A DNA stretch of 64,000 nt from Pseudanabaena sp. M085S1SP2A07QC (GCA_020404895.1 JADBWK010000063.1:1-64000), one strand, 5' to 3'. Shown: positions 33,529-43,495, numbered from the stretch's first letter. The notes: generated by a model not told the origin, from the sequence alone. A program made the numbers and translations.

Positions 33529-34911
33529 GTGAGACTTACTGATAATCAACTGATTGCGTTATTTACTGACTTGCTTGGAGTGGATAATGTCGTTTTATTC
33601 GATCGCTTAATACCAAATTTGCATCAGCGGATTGTGAATAGCCTTACACCTGATAGCCTCTCGCCTGCCTGTGTACTTTATCCTCAGACGATCGCCGAAC
33701 TATCGAAGGTGATCGCCTTAACATCCGAAAATAGGTTACGAGTACTGCCTTGTGGTAATGCTACTAAGTTAGATTGGGGTGGCTTAGTGAGTAGAGCGGA
33801 TGTAGTAATCAGTATATCAAAGTTTAATCGGGTGATTGAGCATTGCGTTGGGGATCTTACTGTCACAGTCGAGGCAGGGGTGAAGTATCAGGATTTGCAA
33901 ACAGTCTTAGCAAAAGCAGGACAGTTTTTAGCGATCAATCCTCCTTATAGAGCTAATGCGACTATTGGCGGAATTCTAGCCACTGCTAGCGCTGGTTCGT
34001 TGAGACATCGCTATAACAGTGTTCGGGACATGTGCTTGGGTATTGAGTTTGTGCGAGCCGATGGTGAAGTCGTGAAGGCAGGTGGGCGTGTAGTCAAAAA
34101 TGTGGCTGGCTATGACCTGATGAAATTATTGACAGGTTCTTATGGAACTTTGGGAATTGTATCTAAGGTTACTTTTCGGCTCTATCCTTTGCCTGAGTAT
34201 ACGCAAATTGTGGTGGTTACTGGCACCGCCGAGACGATCGCCCAAGCTCAGCAAAAAATTGGAGCCTCGGTACTTACACCCACTGCTTGCGATCTACTAT
34301 CGGCAAATGCGATCGCAGATCTTGGGTTGGGACAAGGGATCGGCTTAGTTCTACAATTTGCTAGTCTCAAAGCTAGTGTGATTGAGCAGTGCGATCGCAT
34401 TGCTGTATTGGCGAAAGAATTGAATTTAGAAGTGCAAATGTTGGGTACGGCTGAAGAATTCTGGGAATTGTTAGAGATTATGATCTGGCAGGAAGAGCTG
34501 CGTAATTCAGATCAGTCTGAAGACGATGCTTCTATGGTTTGTAAGTTAGGTATATTGCCCTCGACTAGCGTGTCATTCCTGCAAGAATGCGAACAAATTT
34601 TTGATGAGCAATCCTATTATTTGCAAATACATGCTGGTAGTGGTTTAGGCGTTTTGCGTCTAGAAGATTTACAGGATTTAGGTGCGATCGCTTTGCAAAT
34701 CGCTAAAGTGAGAAGCATTGCCGAATCCCATAGTGGATTTTTGACTATTCTTGAAGCTCCTTATGAGTTGAAGTTTAAAGCTAATGTTTGGGGATATACA
34801 GGCAATGCAATCGATGTTATGGATAAAATTCGCCAACAGTTTGATGCACAAGGCTTATTGAGTCCAGACCGAATGTTTTCTTACAGCTCAAAACGCTCAA
34901 TCCCAAACTGA
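33529..34911 (+). CDS. FAD-binding subunit of glycolate dehydrogenase, GlcE-like
   Basis: This 460-residue, GTG-started flavoprotein has a PCMH-type FAD domain: VLPCGNATKLDWGG, NATIGGILATASAGSLRHRYN and GGRVVKNVAGYDLMKLLTGSYGTLGIV. It matches GlcE rather than the GlcD subunit, because the extended C-terminal oxidase domain is reduced. With the iron-sulfur protein encoded next it should oxidise glycolate to glyoxylate in photorespiration. The catalytic GlcD subunit is not in the window. Confidence 0.85.
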   Translation: MRLTDNQLIALFTDLLGVDNVVLFDRLIPNLHQRIVNSLTPDSLSPACVLYPQTIAELSKVIALTSENRLRVLPCGNATKLDWGGLVSRADVVISISKFNRVIEHCVGDLTVTVEAGVKYQDLQTVLAKAGQFLAINPPYRANATIGGILATASAGSLRHRYNSVRDMCLGIEFVRADGEVVKAGGRVVKNVAGYDLMKLLTGSYGTLGIVSKVTFRLYPLPEYTQIVVVTGTAETIAQAQQKIGASVLTPTACDLLSANAIADLGLGQGIGLVLQFASLKASVIEQCDRIAVLAKELNLEVQMLGTAEEFWELLEIMIWQEELRNSDQSEDDASMVCKLGILPSTSVSFLQECEQIFDEQSYYLQIHAGSGLGVLRLEDLQDLGAIALQIAKVRSIAESHSGFLTILEAPYELKFKANVWGYTGNAIDVMDKIRQQFDAQGLLSPDRMFSYSSKRSIPN

Positions 34912-34957
34912 TAAATCCCTTAAAAGTGTTGCTTTGCAATACTTTTAAGGGATTTAT
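34911..34957. repeat. Hairpin between the glcE-like and glcF-like genes
   Basis: ATAAATCCCTTAAAAGTGTT and its near-complement surround a GCTTTGC loop, beginning at the last base of the glcE-like stop codon. The TTGCTTTGCAA core also occurs at 39022. Confidence 0.85.
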
Positions 34958-35020
34958 TGCCGTAAATGATTCTTTTTAATAATTCTTTTTTTCGTGGATT
35001 AAGTTAATAAACAGGTACAT

Positions 35021-36403
35021 ATGCAAATTTCCGACAAGCCAAACTCTGAAAACCTAACGCAAAATTTGATTGAGCCAAACTCTCAAATCTTCTTACAAAC
35101 CTTTGATGCTAAGAATCCACCAAATCCACAGCTAATTGATGCTTGTGTACATTGTGGATTTTGTTTATCTACTTGCCCTAGTTATCGTGTCATTGGAAAA
35201 GAAACAGATTCGCCTCGCGGCAGAATTTATTTAATGGATGGAATCAATGAAGGTGATATTCCTTTGTCGCCTGCGATCGCGCAGCATTTTGATACTTGTT
35301 TAGGATGTCTAGCCTGTGTAACCACTTGCCCTTCAGGTGTGCAATATGACCAATTAATTGAATCAACTCGCGCTCAAGTTGAGAGAAATCATCCGCGATC
35401 GCTACCTGAAAGACTATTACGCCAATTTATCTTTTCAACTTTCCCCTATCCCAATCGTTTGAGGATTTTGCTTGCCCCGCTACTGGCTTATCAGAAACTA
35501 GGCTTACAAAAATTAGTGAGATCTCAAGGTTGGTTAGAAAAGTTTTTGCCTAAGCAACTAGCTGCAATGGAATCAGTGCTACCCGAATTGACTCCCCAAG
35601 CTTTTCAGGATAATTTACCTGAAGTAATTGCTGCTCAAGGAGAAAAGCGTTACCGTGTGGGAATGCTCTTGGGTTGTGTGCAGCGTGTATTTTTGCCAGA
35701 GGTGAATAATGCGACAGTGCGCGTACTAACGGCAAATGGATGTGAAGTTGTAGTCCCCAAATTGCAAGGTTGCTGTGGTGCATTATCCCATCACCAAGGA
35801 CAGGAATTCCAAACTCTAGAACTTGCAAAGCAGACCATTGATGCTTTTGCCGAATTAAAACTTGATGCAGTGTTGGTCAATGCTTCAGGCTGTGGACATA
35901 CATTGAAAGAATATGGTCATATTTTGAAAGATGATCCTAACTATGCAGAAAGAGCGAAACTCTTCTCTCAAAAAGTAAAGGATGTTCAAGAGTTTCTAGA
36001 TCATGTGGGATTGACAGCAAAGCTCTCGCCATTGCAGGATCAGCCTTTAGCGATCGCATACCAAGATGCTTGCCATATGCTCCATGGACAAAAGATTAGC
36101 CTAGAACCACGCCGTTTACTTCGTCAAATTCCTAATGTGCAACTAAGGGAATCGGTAGATGCTTCTCTCTGCTGTGGCAGTGCAGGAATCTACAATATTT
36201 TGCAGCCAGAAGTTGGAAATGAATTGGGAGAGATGAAGGTGACTAATCTTACGGATACTGGCGCTCAATTAATTGCATCCGCAAATGTGGGCTGCATTAC
36301 CCAAATTTGCAAGCATTTGAAGTTGCAAAATAAAAATATTCTTCTAATGCATCCAATGGAGCTATTAGATTATTCTATCCAAGGCAAGAAATTAGACAAA
36401 TAA
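35021..36403 (+). CDS. glcF: Iron-sulfur subunit of glycolate dehydrogenase, GlcF-like
   Basis: A 460-residue protein with two [4Fe-4S] motifs, CVHCGFCLSTCPSY and CLGCLACVTTCPSG. Two CCG domains follow (LQGCCGALSHHQG and SLCCGSAGIYN). This is the GlcF/LutA-type electron-transfer subunit, linking the FAD subunits to the quinone pool. ACAGG lies 6-10 bases before the ATG. Its position right after the GlcE-like gene supports a shared enzyme. Confidence 0.9.
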   Translation: MQISDKPNSENLTQNLIEPNSQIFLQTFDAKNPPNPQLIDACVHCGFCLSTCPSYRVIGKETDSPRGRIYLMDGINEGDIPLSPAIAQHFDTCLGCLACVTTCPSGVQYDQLIESTRAQVERNHPRSLPERLLRQFIFSTFPYPNRLRILLAPLLAYQKLGLQKLVRSQGWLEKFLPKQLAAMESVLPELTPQAFQDNLPEVIAAQGEKRYRVGMLLGCVQRVFLPEVNNATVRVLTANGCEVVVPKLQGCCGALSHHQGQEFQTLELAKQTIDAFAELKLDAVLVNASGCGHTLKEYGHILKDDPNYAERAKLFSQKVKDVQEFLDHVGLTAKLSPLQDQPLAIAYQDACHMLHGQKISLEPRRLLRQIPNVQLRESVDASLCCGSAGIYNILQPEVGNELGEMKVTNLTDTGAQLIASANVGCITQICKHLKLQNKNILLMHPMELLDYSIQGKKLDK

Positions 36404-36615
36404 AGCTGAGCCACAGTAGCTGCTCCATTTTCAGCGATATAGAAAAGTGTACGCTCCGAGACTCTCTGCCATTGTGGATTTTCTACAAACTGGCGACCAC
36501 AATCACGACATTTATAATTTTGTTTCCCATGGCGTGTACTGCCGTTCTTAACTACTGATATAGCAATGAAAGTTTTGCTTAGGACATAAAAACCAAATAA
36601 ATGAAGGCGGAGCAA
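36370..36615 (-). pseudogene. Fragment of an IS1-type transposase (InsA-like)
   Basis: The stretch VVKNGSTRHGKQNYKCRDCG followed by RQFVENPQWQ (roughly 36470-36555) is the zinc-ribbon part of cyanobacterial IS1-type InsA proteins. The upstream CPxC pair and the rest of the transposase are missing. It overlaps the 3' end of the glcF-like gene on the other strand and looks like a decayed remnant. Confidence 0.75.
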
Positions 36616-36642
36616 AGCTCCGCCTTCATTTATTTGGTTTTT
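36588..36642. repeat. Long hairpin, AAAAACCAAA type
   Basis: A perfect inverted repeat of 26-base arms starting AAAAACCAAATAAATGAAGG surrounds AAA, preceded by TTAGGACAT. It is a full-length member of the hairpin family, inside the IS1 remnant region. Confidence 0.88.
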
Positions 36643-37476
36643 GAATTGTCCTATCTATCTCTTACGTTGCTATAAGCTAATAGGCATTTAAGTTGCATGA
36701 AAGTGGGCGAGAAACTTATATTAAGGGATATAGCTTGAAAGACAAATGCCGATCAGCTTATAGATTGGCAGGTTGGACAAGATGGTCTTATTTCGGTCAT
36801 TACTTTGCTTCTTAATAACTATCTAAAACATTTTCCTACATCCTTTCCTTTTTAGGACTACCGAAAATTATGCCGCTGTAAATACTGATATTAGGTAGAT
36901 CTTACTTTTCCCGTTATCTTTAATTATTCCAGCGTAAATACCAATGTTCCTAACCCTATAAGCTATATTCTACCGTTGCACATTCTCAAGAATAATTAGG
37001 CGTGTGCGGCAAAGCCGCACACGCCTAATTATTCTCTGGGAAGGGAGTATTGTTAATATAGCTGATCTTAAAATCCTTGACTAAAGAGCAATTCAGAAAT
37101 ATAGTTTTAGCCTCGGAAGTTTAGGTGTCTAAAACGCCCGTCATTAAAAGCATTGAGCCTATATCATGTTTGACCTCTTATGACATTAACGTTTCTTCGC
37201 TCATGTTTTCGACCTTACCTAATCTTGTGCCCTCTAATCCTTAATTTTCGTTAACTCCTTGGACGGTTACTAGGGAATATTCAATCGAATCATGTAACAT
37301 CAGGAATATAGTGCGATCGCTCACCAAAAGCATTTGGACTATAGAAAAAAACAATTTTTTGCCGAATAAAACACAAATTTGAGTTTAAGTTTTAATTACC
37401 CAAGGTTTTGTGAGACTTTAGGTAATTAGTATAAGTAAAAAATTATAAATACGATATTGATTAGAAATGGTAAAAG
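36643..37476. other. 834-base intergenic region, no gene seen
   Basis: AT-rich sequence with scattered stop codons in all frames. Apart from the perfect hairpin at 36989-37035 I see no gene or RNA element. The last 100 bases should contain the desaturase promoter. Confidence 0.5.
36989..37035. repeat. Perfect 22-base-arm hairpin
   Basis: AGAATAATTAGGCGTGTGCGGC and its exact complement surround AAA, in the middle of the gene-free gap, far from any stop codon. This argues against a purely terminator role for the family. Confidence 0.9.
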
Positions 37477-38622
37477 ATGCAAGAGCGAAATGAATCTCAG
37501 CAATTTGTGATTAGTCAAGAGAAAGAACCAGCAAAAAAACTAAAATTTGCTAAGAACAGTGGCTTTCAGGCTGAACTAAGACGACGTGTTGACGAACTTT
37601 TCCAAAGTAGTGATCTTAGAGAACGTGATTGCCCACAAATGTATATCAAGACAATAGTCTTGTTGCTGAGCTTTTTTGGAATATATGCTGGATTGGTCTT
37701 CGCAGCTAAGTCATGGTGGCAAGTAATTCCTCTTTGTATTGTGCTAGGTATTATCACCGCAGGAATCGGATTTAGTATTCAGCACGATGGTGCACACCAT
37801 GCTTATTCCAGTTATGCATGGGTAAATAAACTTATGTCAATGAGTTTAGATTTGATTGGTGGCAGTTCTTATGTTTGGCATTGGAAACATGATGTGCTAC
37901 ATCATACCTATGTGAATATTGCTGGGTACGATATGGATTTAGAAGTGGGAATTTTTGGGCGACTTTCTCCCTCTCATGCCAGACTTCCATTTCATCGTTG
38001 GCAACAATATTATCTGTGGCTGTTGTATGGTTTGTTGGCGATCAAATGGCATTTTTATGATGATTTTTATTGCCTGATTACTGGCAAAATTGGCGATCGC
38101 AGTTATCCTCGCCCAAAACAAGTTAATCTCGCCATATTTTTTATTGGAAAGCTAGTCTTTTTTACGATTGCCTTTGTAGTTCCTTTGCTATTCCATTCAC
38201 TATGGCTAGTTTTGGCTAGTTATGGAATAGTTGCAGTAACTTTAGGAATCGTGCTTAGTGTAGTATTCCAACTAGCGCATGTTGTAGAAGAGGCAAATTT
38301 TCCGACACCAGTTGCAGAATCTAGCGTTATTGAGACTGATTGGGCAATTCATCAGATCGAAACTACGGTAAACTTTTCGCGCAATAATGCTTATGTGACA
38401 TGGCTACTGGGTGGGCTCAATTTCCAAATTGAGCATCATCTATTCCCTAACATTTGCCATGTTAATTACCCAGCAGTTTCTAAAGTGGTTGAGCAGACTT
38501 GTAAAGAATTTGGGGTGAAATATAATCAGCATAGTTCTGTCTGGGCGGGATTTCTATCTCACTATCGTTGGTTAAGACGTATGGGAACATACAGCGCTTT
38601 GCGATCAAATCCGAACCAATAA
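37477..38622 (+). CDS. Membrane fatty-acid desaturase, delta-6 (DesD)-like
   Basis: A 381-residue membrane desaturase. The three histidine boxes are HDGAHH (103-108), HWKHDVLHH (135-143) and QIEHH (317-321). The Gln in place of the first His of box three is the mark of front-end desaturases such as DesD. No cytochrome b5 domain is fused, as usual in cyanobacteria, where ferredoxin is the donor. It would insert a double bond near the carboxyl end of membrane lipid acyl chains. The exact position (delta-6 or delta-5) cannot be read from sequence. Confidence 0.87.
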   Translation: MQERNESQQFVISQEKEPAKKLKFAKNSGFQAELRRRVDELFQSSDLRERDCPQMYIKTIVLLLSFFGIYAGLVFAAKSWWQVIPLCIVLGIITAGIGFSIQHDGAHHAYSSYAWVNKLMSMSLDLIGGSSYVWHWKHDVLHHTYVNIAGYDMDLEVGIFGRLSPSHARLPFHRWQQYYLWLLYGLLAIKWHFYDDFYCLITGKIGDRSYPRPKQVNLAIFFIGKLVFFTIAFVVPLLFHSLWLVLASYGIVAVTLGIVLSVVFQLAHVVEEANFPTPVAESSVIETDWAIHQIETTVNFSRNNAYVTWLLGGLNFQIEHHLFPNICHVNYPAVSKVVEQTCKEFGVKYNQHSSVWAGFLSHYRWLRRMGTYSALRSNPNQ

Positions 38623-38720
38623 AAATGGCATAGCCATTTTGTGTTTTTATAGACTTACATTACAGGGTTTGTTTTTTAATTCGCGGAAGTGTTGCCACAC
38701 TTTTGTGAATTGTTATAATT
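38621..38720. repeat. Composite palindromic repeat, copy 2
   Basis: AAAATGGCATAGCCATTTTG, then CAGGGTTTG, then an AATTCGCGGAAGTGT / ACACTTTTGTGAATT pair and TGTTATAATTT. The order matches 28257-28388, but the middle hairpin is reduced to one arm. Confidence 0.75.
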
Positions 38721-38725
38721 TATTG

Positions 38726-38770
38726 TCGCAAAAAAAGAAAGAGCGCAAAGCGCTCTTTCTTTTTTTGCGA
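38726..38770. terminator. Hairpin at the end of the 73-residue ORF
   Basis: A perfect inverted repeat, TCGCAAAAAAAGAAAGAGCG arms around the loop, carries T-runs on both strands. It lies between the convergent desaturase and the small ORF on the other strand. Confidence 0.85.
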
Positions 38771-38992
38771 TTAATAACTATCGGTTTTACTAACTGTAGT
38801 ATTAATTAGTTGCTGATTGGCTTGATTGAGGCGATCTGCGATCGCTTCTCGAACATCGCAGGCAACTCCAGAGTCAGCCAGAACTTCCTGCGCCATTTCA
38901 CGATATTCAGCACTGGTGGTGAGGTCAACTTGATCAAGTTGATTGAGATTCGCATATACAGTCTCTGGGGAGACTAACACATTACTTTTCAT
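38771..38992 (-). CDS. Small hypothetical protein (73 residues)
   Basis: I do not recognise a family. The protein is acidic and soluble-looking, with no membrane segment. AAGGGA precedes the ATG at moderate spacing and the gene is flanked by hairpins, as expected for an independent small transcription unit. Confidence 0.6.
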   Translation of the reverse strand: MKSNVLVSPETVYANLNQLDQVDLTTSAEYREMAQEVLADSGVACDVREAIADRLNQANQQLINTTVSKTDSY

Positions 38993-39021
38993 AAATTATC
39001 CCTTGATTTATAAGAACCATG

Positions 39022-39068
39022 ATAAATTTTTTAAAAGATTTGCTTTGCAACACTTTTAAAAAATTTAT
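39022..39068. repeat. Hairpin, TTGCTTTGCAA core
   Basis: ATAAATTTTTTAAAAGATTT and its near-complement surround GCTTTGC. The core and ends match 34911-34957 (ATAAAT...TTAAAAG-GCTTTGC-...ATTTAT), while intermediate bases differ. Confidence 0.85.
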
Positions 39069-39109
39069 TGGTTTGTGTTTGAGCACAAAGAGCTTTCGGC
39101 AACTTGTTA

Positions 39110-40594
39110 CTAGGGTAAATCTGTGTCACCCATGAGATAACGATCACATTCACGCGCAGCACCACGACCTTCGTTAATCGCCCAGACGATTAGACTTTGA
39201 CCACGGCGACAGTCTCCCGCAGCAAAAACACTGGGAAGACTGGTAGTGAATTGACCATGATTAGCTTTGACGTTACTACGAGGATCGCGCTCCACACCCA
39301 AAGAATCAAGGAGTAGTTGCTCTGGACCAAGGAAACCCATTGCTAATAGGATAATCTGAGCAGGAATTACCTTTTCAGTACCAGCCACTTGCTTAGGAAT
39401 GAACTGACCTTTGTCATTTCTCTCCCATTGCACTTGTACAGTGTGGACAGCTTTAACCTGTCCGTTTTCGTCTCCCTCGATCTTAGTTGCTGTAGTGATG
39501 TAAGCTCTGGGATCGTCACCAAACTTTGCACTTGCTTCCTCTTGTCCGTAGTCCATTTTGTAGACTTTCGGCCATTCTGGCCAAGGATTATCTTTAGCGC
39601 GGGTTTCTGGTGGCTTGGGCATGATTTCCAACTGAACGACACTATTGCATCCATGGCGGATTGATGTGCCAACGCAGTCGGTTCCTGTGTCACCGCCGCC
39701 GATGATTACGACATCCTTACCCTGTGCAGAAATGAAGTCATCTCCTGACTTACCATTTATTACTGCCTTAGTATTTGCTGTCAAGAATTCCATTGCAAAA
39801 TGAATCCCTTTGAATTCTCGTCCTTCGATACTTAAATCACGGGGCTTGGTTGCGCCAGTACAAATTACAACAGCATCAAATTCTTTGAGTAAGTTTTCCG
39901 CAGACATATCTTTGCCAATTTCGGTATTACAAACAAATTTCACACCTTCTTTCTCAAGGATATTCAAGCGGCGCAATACTACTTTCTGCTTGTCCAACTT
40001 CATATTGGGAATGCCATACATTAATAGTCCGCCTGGGCGATCGGCTCGTTCATAGACTGTTACCCAATGCCCTGCCTTATTTAGCTGGGCAGCGGCGCTC
40101 AATCCAGCAGGACCAGAACCAATGACTGCAACTTTTTTGCCAGTACGTTTGGCGGGAGGTTCGGGAACGATCCAGCCCTCTTCCCAGCCCTTGTCGATGA
40201 TCGAATATTCGATATTCTTAATTGTTACAGGTGGATTCGTGATCCCCAGTACACAGGAGCCTTCACATGGTGCTGGACAAACGCGACCAGTAAATTCTGG
40301 AAAATTGTTGGTTTTATGCAGACGATCAAGGGCTTCGCGCCAAAGTCCGCGATATACCAAGTCATTCCATTCAGGAATTAGGTTATTGACTGGGCAGCCG
40401 CTTGCCATGCCACTGATTAGGTTACCTGTATGACAAAAGGGCGTGCCACAGTCCATGCATCGAGCGCCCTGTGTACGGAGATTTTCATCGGGCATGTGGA
40501 CATGAAATTCATCCCAATTTTTGATGCGATCGCTTGGTGGTATTTCCGTCGGAGCTTCGCGGAGGTACTCAATAAATCCTGTCGGTTTTCCCAT
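39110..40594 (-). CDS. gltD: Glutamate synthase small subunit (NAD(P)H type)
   Basis: A 494-residue GltD with N-terminal Fe-S cysteines ([32 protein letters not shown]). A first dinucleotide site ([16 protein letters not shown]) and a second ([17 protein letters not shown]) follow, with C-terminal [14 protein letters not shown]. It feeds electrons from NAD(P)H to the large subunit GltB for glutamate formation. gltB is not in the window. I found no NtcA-type GTA-N8-TAC site in the upstream bases I scanned. Confidence 0.93.
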   Translation of the reverse strand: MGKPTGFIEYLREAPTEIPPSDRIKNWDEFHVHMPDENLRTQGARCMDCGTPFCHTGNLISGMASGCPVNNLIPEWNDLVYRGLWREALDRLHKTNNFPEFTGRVCPAPCEGSCVLGITNPPVTIKNIEYSIIDKGWEEGWIVPEPPAKRTGKKVAVIGSGPAGLSAAAQLNKAGHWVTVYERADRPGGLLMYGIPNMKLDKQKVVLRRLNILEKEGVKFVCNTEIGKDMSAENLLKEFDAVVICTGATKPRDLSIEGREFKGIHFAMEFLTANTKAVINGKSGDDFISAQGKDVVIIGGGDTGTDCVGTSIRHGCNSVVQLEIMPKPPETRAKDNPWPEWPKVYKMDYGQEEASAKFGDDPRAYITTATKIEGDENGQVKAVHTVQVQWERNDKGQFIPKQVAGTEKVIPAQIILLAMGFLGPEQLLLDSLGVERDPRSNVKANHGQFTTSLPSVFAAGDCRRGQSLIVWAINEGRGAARECDRYLMGDTDLP

Positions 40595-40849
40595 TAGTTT
40601 ACTTTTTAAGTTTTGCGAAATAGCCTATAAATCATTTTTAAACCGCTTAACTTGTTCTAAGCGAATTTTGCGGATTTCCTTAACATTAGTTAATATTACC
40701 GCCTTAGCAACTTGTCAATCTAACCTAGTTTAACCATGTTCACAAAGCGCTGTAATTCTTTTGAGTGAATTGCGATGGGGCTGGGGCAAATTCTTTTGAT
40801 CTGACTCAAGGCTCTACCGTTATAGCTGTCGCCATTCTTGTTAGGACAT

Positions 40850-40904
40850 AAAACCCAAATAGTGAGAGGCGGCGCGAAGCACCGCCTCTCACTATTTGGG
40901 TTTT
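40850..40904. repeat. Long hairpin, AAAACCCAAA type, in the gltD-to-glutaredoxin gap
   Basis: Arms of 26 bases starting AAAACCCAAATAGTGAGAGG, with a GGCGGCGC-type core, are preceded by TTAGGACAT. The remaining 510-base gap (40595-41104) holds only promoter-like AT-rich sequence; no gene was seen. Confidence 0.88.
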
Positions 40905-41104
40905 GATTTGTCTTGATAAAAGTGGCTAAGGCTATATTTCTTTGAGTAGTTCATCAATTTTGCAAAATACTGCAATGATAAAATATTCTATAGAAAACAT
41001 GATGCTCACCGCTAATGGCGTTAGTACTATTTTCTAACACTTTGGGCTGTGAGTTTTTTTACACTTTCTTAGTTGCACATCACGTTTATATTTAACAAAA
41101 ATCT

Positions 41105-41362
41105 ATGAAATTAATTTTGTATAATAAGCAAGATTGCTGTCTGTGTGAAGGATTGCTAACAAAATTACAACAGGTTAAACAAGTTGCCTTCGAGCTAGAA
41201 ATTAGGGATATCACTAGTAACCCAAGCTGGTTCGATCGCTATCAATACGAAATACCTGTACTTTGCCTGCTAAATGATCGCCAACAAGAACAAGAATTAC
41301 CAAGATTTCCGCCGCGATCTCCTGTAGAGAAATTAGAAGCATTACTTCAGCGCTATTGCTAA
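41105..41362 (+). CDS. Glutaredoxin-family protein (DUF836)
   Basis: An 85-residue thioredoxin-fold protein: LILYNKQDCCLCEGLLTKL has a CxxC (C-L-C preceded by a further Cys), and YEIPVLCL contains the cis-Pro. DUF836 proteins are small glutaredoxin-like proteins of uncertain role, common in cyanobacteria. It converges with the proA-like gene two bases away. Confidence 0.85.
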   Translation: MKLILYNKQDCCLCEGLLTKLQQVKQVAFELEIRDITSNPSWFDRYQYEIPVLCLLNDRQQEQELPRFPPRSPVEKLEALLQRYC

Positions 41363-41364
41363 AT

Positions 41365-42678
41365 TTATTGCATCCATGAATTTGTCAGTACTTGCTTAGT
41401 CGTCGTCAGCGCATAGATATCAATCAATCCAGGATATCTGGATGCACCGCGAGTTTTTAAACTGGACATCCCCAAAGCAATCTTGGCATTGCCACTATCA
41501 CCAAGCTTAAAACAACGACTAAAGCGACTATGGGCATTGACAAAAATCGTGCTGCTATTAATACGACTAACAAAGCGATCGCGCTCGGATAGGGAATCAG
41601 TCAGCAATACATCGGCATGACCACTGCTGTATTGATTGATCCAAGCGATCGCCTCTTCCGTATCATTGACAATTTTGATCGCGATCGTCTCATCTAAATA
41701 CGCATGTCCCCAGATATCCTCGGACTCGATCGATTGGTCAATGAGGACTTGACTTGGTTTGTCGGTTTCCTCACTATGGGATTCTTCTAGAAATTGCCGA
41801 AAATAAGCAGTTGTCTCCGCACAGCCACGCACTACCAAACCTTGCTTTTTGAGACTGCTGATCCACTCACCTAATCCATGATCGATTAAAGCACGATCAA
41901 GCCATGACCGATGTACAACGACCTTTTCGATCGCATTAACCGCATCAGGATCACCCCTACGACTATTGAGAATAATTTCTTTGGCAAAGTCCAACTTACC
42001 CGAATTCGATAAATATAAGTAGCAATTGCCCATTGAAATTGGTAAAGCGGAAACTGTGGCCTGCTTGCTCACCTGCTGGACAAAGCTAGGACGACCATAA
42101 GGAATAACTAAGCGTAAATATTTTTCTTGAACAATTAATTCTTTGAGCGTCACCCCTTTGGGCACACAGGTTATACATGCCTCAGGAAAACCTCTGGCAA
42201 TGAGGATATCTTTGGAGATCGCGGCGATCGCTTCTTGGGTGTTTGTACTTTCATTGCCTCCCTTAAGAATAATCGTATTACCAACTTTAAGACACATGCC
42301 TGCTGCAATTAAGCTGAGTTGCGGAAAACCCTCATAGACAAAAGCTACCACTCCAAGAGGTACACGTTGATAGCCATTAATGCCGACATGTAGTGTTAGC
42401 GGATCGGGCAGATTGGCAAGTTGGAGCAGACATTCGATCGCATTGTTAAGCCGTTCGGGAGTTAGTTTTAGCCACTCAAGTACTAATTCGGGTACTGCCA
42501 TATCTCGACTTGCTTCTAAATCCAGCGTATTAGCTTCTAAAATCGCATTTTTATGCTTTTTAACGCCATTGGCAATTTCTATCAACAAACCATCCCGTTC
42601 TCTGGTGGAAACTTGCATGAGTTGCAGCGCCGCCGCATGGGATTTATAAATGAAGCCTGTAAGGTCTTCTGGTGACAT
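41365..42678 (-). CDS. ProA-like glutamate-5-semialdehyde dehydrogenase paralogue lacking the catalytic Cys
   Basis: A 437-residue protein of the ProA family, which reduces gamma-glutamyl phosphate in proline synthesis. The nucleotide-binding region (VPLGVVAFVYEGFPQLSLIAAG, GNTIILKGGNESTNT) and the C-terminal fold are intact. The segment that normally reads RPSVCNTVET with the catalytic cysteine reads DPDAVNAIEK here (residues 244-252), putting Val247 in the Cys position. Other Cys residues (171, 219) are not at the active site by this comparison. It may be a non-catalytic or altered paralogue; a canonical proA is probably elsewhere in the genome. Confidence 0.8.
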   Translation of the reverse strand: MSPEDLTGFIYKSHAAALQLMQVSTRERDGLLIEIANGVKKHKNAILEANTLDLEASRDMAVPELVLEWLKLTPERLNNAIECLLQLANLPDPLTLHVGINGYQRVPLGVVAFVYEGFPQLSLIAAGMCLKVGNTIILKGGNESTNTQEAIAAISKDILIARGFPEACITCVPKGVTLKELIVQEKYLRLVIPYGRPSFVQQVSKQATVSALPISMGNCYLYLSNSGKLDFAKEIILNSRRGDPDAVNAIEKVVVHRSWLDRALIDHGLGEWISSLKKQGLVVRGCAETTAYFRQFLEESHSEETDKPSQVLIDQSIESEDIWGHAYLDETIAIKIVNDTEEAIAWINQYSSGHADVLLTDSLSERDRFVSRINSSTIFVNAHSRFSRCFKLGDSGNAKIALGMSSLKTRGASRYPGLIDIYALTTTKQVLTNSWMQ

Positions 42679-42697
42679 ACTCTGTAATAAATAATTG

Positions 42698-43114
42698 TTA
42701 AATATCGCGCTGACGAATCACGAGCAATCGCCATATTAGCAAACCCAAAAGGGTAAACAACAAAATAGCTAAAGGAATACCTAAAGTTGACTTTAGATTT
42801 AGTACCCAGACAATGATTAGCGCAAAAAATAATAGCGAAACCGTGTACATCAAAATTGTTTCTAATCGAGTCTTCTGATCATTTCCCCGAATAGATTGCC
42901 ATTTGCCCGTCCATTGCCATGTATGTTGTTGAGATTCAATACCGCCTAATTGCAATAGACTATAGCCATCATTTTCTATTTGAAAGAGCAAAGAGCAGCG
43001 ATCGCAACCAAAAGCATCAGTCAGTGCGATCGGCTTCAGCTTTCCACGCTTGCGGGGACAAGGACAAGGGTAAATTTGTTCTAGATCAATTTTTTGAGGC
43101 TTATGGATATGCAC
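42698..43114 (-). CDS. Zinc-ribbon-like protein with two membrane segments
   Basis: This 138-residue protein has N-terminal CPCP and CDRC pairs suggesting a zinc ribbon, and a hydrophilic middle. Two C-terminal membrane segments follow (ILMYTVSLLFFALIIVWVL and LGIPLAILLFTLLGLLIWRLLV). No family is recognised. It lies 19 bases upstream of the proA-like gene and probably shares its transcript. Confidence 0.7.
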   Translation of the reverse strand: MHIHKPQKIDLEQIYPCPCPRKRGKLKPIALTDAFGCDRCSLLFQIENDGYSLLQLGGIESQQHTWQWTGKWQSIRGNDQKTRLETILMYTVSLLFFALIIVWVLNLKSTLGIPLAILLFTLLGLLIWRLLVIRQRDI

Positions 43115-43322
43115 TAGATAGACATACTCAACAAGGTTGCTAAAGGTAGGCTAATGGCAGAAATATAGATCGAGCACTAAATCAGAATGATTGTATATTA
43201 CTAAAACCAAGAAGGTAAAGGCAGCGTTTTAGATCTTTCTTATCTCTTACTTAAAAAATTTGTGTCCCAATTCACCCATATTGATGTATTATTTGATTCG
43301 GTGCAAAAAACACCTTACACAA

Positions 43323-43403
43323 GCGGATGTGGCGGAATTGGTAGACGCGCTAGATTTAGGTTCTAGTATCTTTGATGTGAGAGTTCGAGTCTCTCCATCC
43401 GCA
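43323..43403 (+). tRNA. tRNA-Leu (UAG)
   Basis: A class II tRNA of 81 bases: acceptor GCGGATG/CATCCGC with discriminator A, D-loop GGCGGAATTGGTAGACGC, anticodon stem CTAGA/TCTAG with loop TTTAGGT (anticodon TAG), long variable arm and T-arm AGTTCGAGTC. No CCA is encoded. Confidence 0.96.
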
Positions 43404-43422
43404 TATATAGCGCTTTGCGCTC

Positions 43423-43483
43423 AAACCCATAAGAAACTTTAAAAGCGTTGCTAAGCAACGCTTTTAAAGTTTCTTATGGGTTT
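43423..43483. terminator. Perfect 30-base-arm hairpin after tRNA-Leu
   Basis: Arms beginning AAACCCATAAGAAACTTTAA are exactly complementary with a single-base loop. The core AAAGCGTTGCT/AGCAACGCTTT is that of the second hairpin subfamily. Confidence 0.92.
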
Positions 43484-43495
43484 AGGGCTTCTATT

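Noticed and set aside
40595-41104. NtcA site upstream of gltD
   Set aside because: I found no GTA-N8-TAC match with suitable spacing in the bases scanned by eye.
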